DNA of 45,052 nucleotides from the NCBI RefSeq assembly GCF_035605935.1, contig NZ_DATNGK010000268.1, forward strand, positions 1 through 45,052, given 5' to 3'. Below the pieces are notes generated by a model. That model was not told the origin of the DNA. It was given only the letters and a program-made list of their open reading frames with translations, and did no database searches. The DNA comes from Actinocrinis sp035605935 (GTDB taxonomy: Bacteria > Actinomycetota > Actinomycetes > Streptomycetales > Catenulisporaceae). Shown here one piece after another: positions 40,795 through 45,052 of the stretch (its first letter is position 1; each line of letters begins with the position of its first letter). The position numbers and the translations under genes are program-made.

Positions 40795-41844
40795 ATGACC
40801 ACTCCCGCAGAGCACGGATACGCCATGCCCGCCGAATGGCAGCCGCACGAGCGCACCTGGATGGCGTGGCCGACCGAGGGCTACACGCTCGGCGACGACC
40901 CGGACGAGGCGTACCAGGCGTGGTCACAGGTCGCGAACACGATCGCCCGCTACGAGCCGGTGACCATGGTGGTCGACCCGGCGGAAACGGCGACCGCCTC
41001 GGCCCGCCGCTGGCTCGACCCCGCGGTGACCGTGGTCGCGCGGCCGCTGGACGACGCCTGGATGCGTGACATCGGCCCGACTTTCCTCACCCGCCCGGCG
41101 AGCGGAGCCAAGCAGGCCGGACTGGCCGCCGCGGACTGGATCTTCAACGGCTGGGGCGCGCAGTCCTGGGCCAGCTGGGACAAGGATGCCGAGATCGCCG
41201 AAACGGTCGCCGAACTGGCCGGGGCCCGCCGCTTCGCCTCGCCGATGGTCAACGAGGGCGGCGGCATCCATGTGGACGGCGCCGGTACCGTGCTGGTCAC
41301 CGAGACCGTCCAGCTCGATCCCGGACGCAACCCGGGCTGGACGCGCGAGCGGGTCGAGGCCCAGCTGCGCGGATTCCTCGGCGCGTGGAAGGTGATCTGG
41401 CTGCCGCGCGGCCTGACCCGTGACTACGGCGAGTTCGGCACGCGTGGGCACGTCGACATCGTCGCGGCATTCGTGAAACCGGGCGTCGTCGTGGTGCACA
41501 CACAGCCGGATCCGGCGCACCCCGATCACGAGGTCGGCAAGGAAAACGCGGCGATCCTGCGCGCCGCGACAGATGCACAGGGCCGCCGGCTAGAGGTCGT
41601 CGAACTCCCCGCGCCGACGGTGCTCGAAGAGGACGGCGAACCGGTCGACTACTCCTACGTCAACCACTACCTGGCCAACGGCCTGGCGCTTATGTGCGGC
41701 TTCGACGATCCGCGCGACGAACAAGCCGCCGAGATATTCGCCAAGCTGCTGCCGGACCGCAAGATCGAGTTCGTCGACGCACGGCCGATCTTCGCGCGCG
41801 GCGGCGGGATCCACTGCATCACCCAGCAGCAGCCTCGGGTGTGA
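40795..41844 (+). CDS. aguA: Agmatine deiminase (AguA-type)
   Basis: 349 residues, AGGAG 11-12 bases upstream of the ATG. Pentein-fold deiminase: DDAWMRDIGPTF (86-97), NEGGGIHVDG (153-162), RGHVDIVAAF (218-226; H219 and D221) and the nucleophile C341 in GGGIHCITQQQP. Agmatine would be converted to N-carbamoylputrescine plus ammonia. The usual GGGN before the catalytic segment reads RGGG here, a small change. No AguB-like N-carbamoylputrescine amidohydrolase gene is in the window. Directly follows the urease-like genes in one operon; substrate could also be a related guanidine. Confidence 0.9.
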   Translation: MTTPAEHGYAMPAEWQPHERTWMAWPTEGYTLGDDPDEAYQAWSQVANTIARYEPVTMVVDPAETATASARRWLDPAVTVVARPLDDAWMRDIGPTFLTRPASGAKQAGLAAADWIFNGWGAQSWASWDKDAEIAETVAELAGARRFASPMVNEGGGIHVDGAGTVLVTETVQLDPGRNPGWTRERVEAQLRGFLGAWKVIWLPRGLTRDYGEFGTRGHVDIVAAFVKPGVVVVHTQPDPAHPDHEVGKENAAILRAATDAQGRRLEVVELPAPTVLEEDGEPVDYSYVNHYLANGLALMCGFDDPRDEQAAEIFAKLLPDRKIEFVDARPIFARGGGIHCITQQQPRV

Positions 41845-41863
41845 CGGCCCCTGCTTGCGCCTG

Positions 41864-42571
41864 CTACGGCAGCGCTTCGACGATCTCCGCGACCGACCGG
41901 CGGCGGCCGGTGTAGAAGGGCACTTCCTCGCGCACGTGCCGCCGGGTCTCCGAGCCGCGCAGGTGCCGCATCAGGTCCACGATGCGGTGCAGTTCGTCGG
42001 CTTCGAAGGCGAGGATCCACTCGTAATCGCCAAGGGCGAACGACGGGACCGTGTTGGCGCGTACGTCCGGGTACTCGCGCGACATCATGCCGTGCTCGGC
42101 CAGCAGCCTGCGGCGCTCCTCGTCGGGCAACAGGTACCACTCGTACCCGCGCACGAAGGGGTAGACCGCGATCCACGCGCGGGCCTGCTCGCCGGCCAGG
42201 TACGCCGGGATGTGGCTCTTGTTGAACTCGGCGGGGCGGTGCACGGCCATGTTCGACCACACCGGCTCGCAGGATCGTCCGAGCCCGGTTTTGCGGAACC
42301 GCGAGTAAGCGTCTTGCAAGGCTTCGGCGGTCTCGGCGTGCCACCAGATCATCAGATCGGCGTCCGCACGCAGGCCGGAGATCTCGTACGTGCCCCGCAC
42401 GACGACGTCCTTCTCGGCGAGGTCGGCGTAGAGCGCGTCGACTTCCTGCGCATATGCGGCGCGGCTGTCCTCCGGCAGCGGCTTGGCCACCCGGAAGACG
42501 GACCACGCCGTGTAGCGGATCACTTCGTTCAGCTCGCGGGCCTTGCGGCTGATCGGCGCGGCCTCGGTCAT
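41864..42571 (-). CDS. chdC: Coproheme decarboxylase ChdC (HemQ)
   Basis: 235 residues of the chlorite-dismutase-like fold. Catalytic Y137 (VYPFVRGYEWY) and distal H120 (FNKSHIPAYL), matching the actinobacterial type; H160 (LLAEHGMM) is the likely proximal heme ligand. Converts Fe-coproporphyrin III to heme b with peroxide, the last step of the coproporphyrin-dependent route in Actinobacteria and Firmicutes. Its ATG overlaps the cgoX stop (ATGA). Convergent with agmatine deiminase, with 19 bases between stops. Confidence 0.95.
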   Translation of the reverse strand: MTEAAPISRKARELNEVIRYTAWSVFRVAKPLPEDSRAAYAQEVDALYADLAEKDVVVRGTYEISGLRADADLMIWWHAETAEALQDAYSRFRKTGLGRSCEPVWSNMAVHRPAEFNKSHIPAYLAGEQARAWIAVYPFVRGYEWYLLPDEERRRLLAEHGMMSREYPDVRANTVPSFALGDYEWILAFEADELHRIVDLMRHLRGSETRRHVREEVPFYTGRRRSVAEIVEALP

Positions 42572-44055
42572 GACAGTTCTCTTCCTTCGTCGCCGTGTTG
42601 CTTCAAATCCGCGTGTTGCTTCGCATCGCTGCTGTCGTCAAGCTTCTCAACGCCGGTCGCACCCAGCTCGACGATCGCCCTACGCGCCGATGCGATGCAC
42701 GCCGGGATTCCAACACCGTCATACGCGGCTCCCGCGACGGCGAGTCCTTCCGGCAGCGCGGCGCGTACCGCAGCCACTCGGTCCAGATGCCCGACTGCGT
42801 ACTGCGGTAGAGCACGCATCCAGCGCTGCACGTGCGTGTCCACGGGCGTAGCGGCGATACCTATCGCGTCGCCGAGGTCTGACAGGGCGACCTTGACCAA
42901 GTCCTCGTCGTCGCGGTCGAGATCCTTCTCCTCGCCGTGCCGGCCGAGCGAGGCACGCAGGATCACCAGGCTTCCCGCAGCGTGCGCCAGCCACGGCCAC
43001 TTAGCCGTGGAGAACGTTGACGCCTTGATCGCACGGCCGTCCACCGGCGGGACGAGGAACCCGGAGCCGGGCAGTCCCTCCGGACCGAGCGCGGCAGCCG
43101 GGATAGCGAAGGTGACGATGGCCATCGAGGCGTACTCGATCGCGCTGAGCTGCGCGGCCGCAGTCGGGGCGTGCCCGGCCAGCAAACGTGCGGCCTCCGG
43201 CGCCGGAACGGCCAGCACCACCGCGTCAGTGTCGACGGCGCTGCCATCACCCAGCTCGAGCCGCCATCCATCCCCCGCCTTCGTCAGCGCCCTGACCGCG
43301 AGCCCGGTCCTCAACTGCGCGCCGTATCTCCTCGCGTCATCCCCCACCGCGATCGGCAACCGTCCGACCCCGCCACGGATCCCCGCGAAGACCGGGCCAC
43401 CAGGCACGCCCGAGCGCGCGGCGAGCAGGTCCCGCACGCCGTTGGTCAGCGACGTTCCCGCAGCGGCCAGCGGCGCGAGCTGAGGCACCGTGGCAGCGAG
43501 CGAAAGCTTGTCGGCATGTCCGGCGTAGACGCCGCCGAGCAGCGGTTCGACCAGCCGATCGACCACATCGTGCCCGACGCGCTTGGCGACGTACTCGCCG
43601 ACCGCGACGTCGCCTTCCACCGGCGTGCGCGGTAGCAGCCGGTCGGCCCGCACCCGCGCCAGTGCGGCGGCATTGAGCAAGCCGCTCGCCGCCAACGCGC
43701 GCAGATCGCCTGGCACGCCCATCAATTGGCCGCCGGGCAGCGGATGCAACTCGCCGCGACTCCAGATCCCGGCCGCGGTCGTCGCGGGATGTACGAGGTC
43801 TTCGGCGAGCCCGACCTCCTCGGCCAGGCCGGTGCCCTCGGGGCGGCGCGCCAGGATCGACTCGGCGCCGAGGTCCACCTGCACTCCGGCGACGCCGCCG
43901 AGGGCGAGCTTTCCGCCCGTACGAGCGTCGGCTTCGAACAGCGTCACCTGCCAGCCGGCGCGGGCCGCGGCCTGCGCGGCGGCCAGACCGGCGATGCCGC
44001 CGCCGACGACCGCGAGCCGCTTGGTCCGCGCGCCCAACCTCTCCGAAGAAGTCAT
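42568..44055 (-). CDS. cgoX: Coproporphyrinogen III oxidase CgoX (HemY-type flavoprotein)
   Basis: 495 residues. FAD-binding GxGxxG motif near the N-terminus (VVGGGIAGLAAA), the dinucleotide E (LFEADARTGGKL) and the family's FAD-closing segment at the end (GLAVAGAAYDGVGIPACIASARRA). In actinobacteria it oxidises coproporphyrinogen III to coproporphyrin III rather than protoporphyrinogen. A Lys/Asp/Gln-rich tail (about 475-495) follows. Transcribed from hemE, with 22 bases between them. Confidence 0.93.
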   Translation of the reverse strand: MTSSERLGARTKRLAVVGGGIAGLAAAQAAARAGWQVTLFEADARTGGKLALGGVAGVQVDLGAESILARRPEGTGLAEEVGLAEDLVHPATTAAGIWSRGELHPLPGGQLMGVPGDLRALAASGLLNAAALARVRADRLLPRTPVEGDVAVGEYVAKRVGHDVVDRLVEPLLGGVYAGHADKLSLAATVPQLAPLAAAGTSLTNGVRDLLAARSGVPGGPVFAGIRGGVGRLPIAVGDDARRYGAQLRTGLAVRALTKAGDGWRLELGDGSAVDTDAVVLAVPAPEAARLLAGHAPTAAAQLSAIEYASMAIVTFAIPAAALGPEGLPGSGFLVPPVDGRAIKASTFSTAKWPWLAHAAGSLVILRASLGRHGEEKDLDRDDEDLVKVALSDLGDAIGIAATPVDTHVQRWMRALPQYAVGHLDRVAAVRAALPEGLAVAGAAYDGVGIPACIASARRAIVELGATGVEKLDDSSDAKQHADLKQHGDEGRELS

Positions 44056-44077
44056 CGCTGTCGGGCCGCGCGGATAC

Positions 44078-45052
44078 TCATCGTGAACTCACCTCATGGA
44101 CCACTTCAACGATCCTGGCCAGCACGTCCGGGTCGGTCTGCGGACCGACGCCATGCCCCAGGTTGAACACGTGCCCCTCCAGCCCTTCGGCATCGCGCAG
44201 CACCCGGCGGGTCGCCGCCTCGACGGCTTCCCAGGGCGCGAAGACGACGGCAGGGTCGAGATTGCCCTGCAGCGCCTTTCCCGGACCGATCCGCCGCGCG
44301 GCCTCGTCCAGCGGCACTCGCCAGTCCACGCCGACCACATCGGCCCCGGCCTCGCCCATCAGCGCGAGCAGTTCGCCGGTCCCGACGCCGAAGTGGATGC
44401 GCGGCGCGCCGAAGTGGGCGACCGAGCCGAGCACCTTCGCCGAGGCGGGCATCACGTGCGTGCGGTAGTCGAGCGGAGCCAGCGCCCCAGCCCAGGAGTC
44501 GAACAGCTGCACCGCGCTCGCGCCCGCGCTCAACTGCACGGTGAGGAACGCGGCGGTGATGTCCGCGAGCCGGTCGAGCAGCGCCGCGAACAGCTGCGGC
44601 GCGCCGTACATCATCGCCTTGGTCTGCTCGTAGCTGCGCGACGGGCCGCCCTCGATCAGATAGCTGGCCAGGGTGAACGGCGCGCCCCCGAAGCCGATCA
44701 GCGGGGTCGGGCCGAGTTCGGCGGTGAGGATCCGCACCGCCTCGGTGACAAAGGAAAGATCATCCGAATCCGGCACGCGCAGCCGCTCCAGATCGGCCTC
44801 GGTGCGGAATGGCTGCTCTATGACGGGACCGACGCCGGGCTTGATGTCCAGGCCGAAGCCGATCGCTTTGAGCGGCGTCACGATGTCGCTGAAGAAGATC
44901 GCTGCGTCGACCCCGTATCGGCGGACCGGCTGCAGCGTGATCTCGGCGACCATCTCAGGCATCATGCACGAGGTCAGCATCGGCACGCCCTCGCGCAGCT
45001 TGCGGTATTCGGGCAGCGCGCGGCCAGCCTGGCGCATGAACCACACCGGCGT
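44078..45052 (-). CDS. hemE: Uroporphyrinogen decarboxylase HemE (5' partial)
   Basis: The frame is open to the window edge (T-P-V-W-F-M-R-Q-A-G at the first visible codons), so about 15-25 N-terminal residues are missing. The active-site signature WFMRQAGRALPEYR is present, with the catalytic Asp region FFSDIVTPLKAIG and GGAPFTLASYLIEGG. Four decarboxylations turn uroporphyrinogen III into coproporphyrinogen III. First gene of the visible hemE-cgoX-chdC unit. Confidence 0.95.
   Translation of the reverse strand, partial: TPVWFMRQAGRALPEYRKLREGVPMLTSCMMPEMVAEITLQPVRRYGVDAAIFFSDIVTPLKAIGFGLDIKPGVGPVIEQPFRTEADLERLRVPDSDDLSFVTEAVRILTAELGPTPLIGFGGAPFTLASYLIEGGPSRSYEQTKAMMYGAPQLFAALLDRLADITAAFLTVQLSAGASAVQLFDSWAGALAPLDYRTHVMPASAKVLGSVAHFGAPRIHFGVGTGELLALMGEAGADVVGVDWRVPLDEAARRIGPGKALQGNLDPAVVFAPWEAVEAATRRVLRDAEGLEGHVFNLGHGVGPQTDPDVLARIVEVVHEVSSR

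Noticed and set aside
41855..43483. 542-codon plus-strand ORF opposite chdC/cgoX
   Set aside because: Shadow; the minus-strand frames contain clear catalytic residues and coupling.
1..45052. CRISPR array, prophage, IS element, tRNA or rRNA gene
   Set aside because: No regularly spaced repeats, transposase or phage genes, or tRNA-like cloverleaf/TTCGAATC arms were seen by eye.

Overview
The window is GC-rich DNA of an actinomycete. The evidence is strong GC bias at third codon positions, many GTG starts and ATGA/GTGA stop-start overlaps, an ydaO (c-di-AMP) leader in front of an NlpC/P60 hydrolase, a Streptomyces-like cysteine-assimilation operon with a short RRHVD-type leader peptide, and coproporphyrin-branch heme genes. 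A Streptomyces/Catenulispora-like member of the Actinomycetia fits; the genus cannot be fixed by eye. No rRNA, tRNA, IS element, prophage or CRISPR array was seen.

Layout. 0-3.4 kb: the 3' part of an MBL-Rieske protein, then a two-TM protein with a duplicated PLD-like/DUF5919-like module. 3.4-8.3 kb: a minus-strand unit of a TetR (PaaR-like) regulator and 2-oxo acid dehydrogenase E1 alpha and beta, divergent from paaN. Two near-identical 14-bp palindromes (6444-6457, 5602-5615) suggest one regulon. 8.3-18.7 kb: a LacI regulator with three upstream operator-like palindromes, an Opp/Dpp-type ABC transporter (two permeases, two ATPases, lipoprotein) and a GH3 beta-glucosidase, probably an oligosaccharide or glycoside uptake unit. 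18.7-22.6 kb: small accessory genes (DUF2087 regulator, DUF2231-like membrane protein, GyrI-like domain, small OB-like protein, YihY/BrkB membrane protein), several with low-complexity tails.

22.8-24.1 kb: c-di-AMP riboswitch and NlpC/P60 hydrolase. 24.2-33.6 kb: assimilatory sulfur region: ferredoxin-sulfite reductase, cysteine-rich-type leader peptide, zinc-ribbon protein, cysH (APS reductase type), cysD, cysN, a sulfonate/sulfate-type ABC transporter and a CbiX-type sirohydrochlorin chelatase that would supply siroheme to the reductase. 33.6-38.1 kb: PPK2 with a long Lys-rich N-terminal tail, ZapE/AFG1 ATPase, RibD-like reductase, msrB, and a HigA-type antitoxin behind a decayed HigB-type toxin gene and a 20-bp palindrome.

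38.3-41.8 kb: a fused gamma-beta urease subunit, a divergent urease alpha subunit and agmatine deiminase form a tight operon with no ureDEFG in the window. This is the most interesting candidate system: agmatine deiminase makes N-carbamoylputrescine, a substituted urea, and the urease-like enzyme is a plausible (unproven) hydrolase for it. 41.9-45.05 kb: minus-strand hemE (5' end outside the window), cgoX/hemY and chdC/hemQ, the late coproporphyrin-dependent heme pathway.
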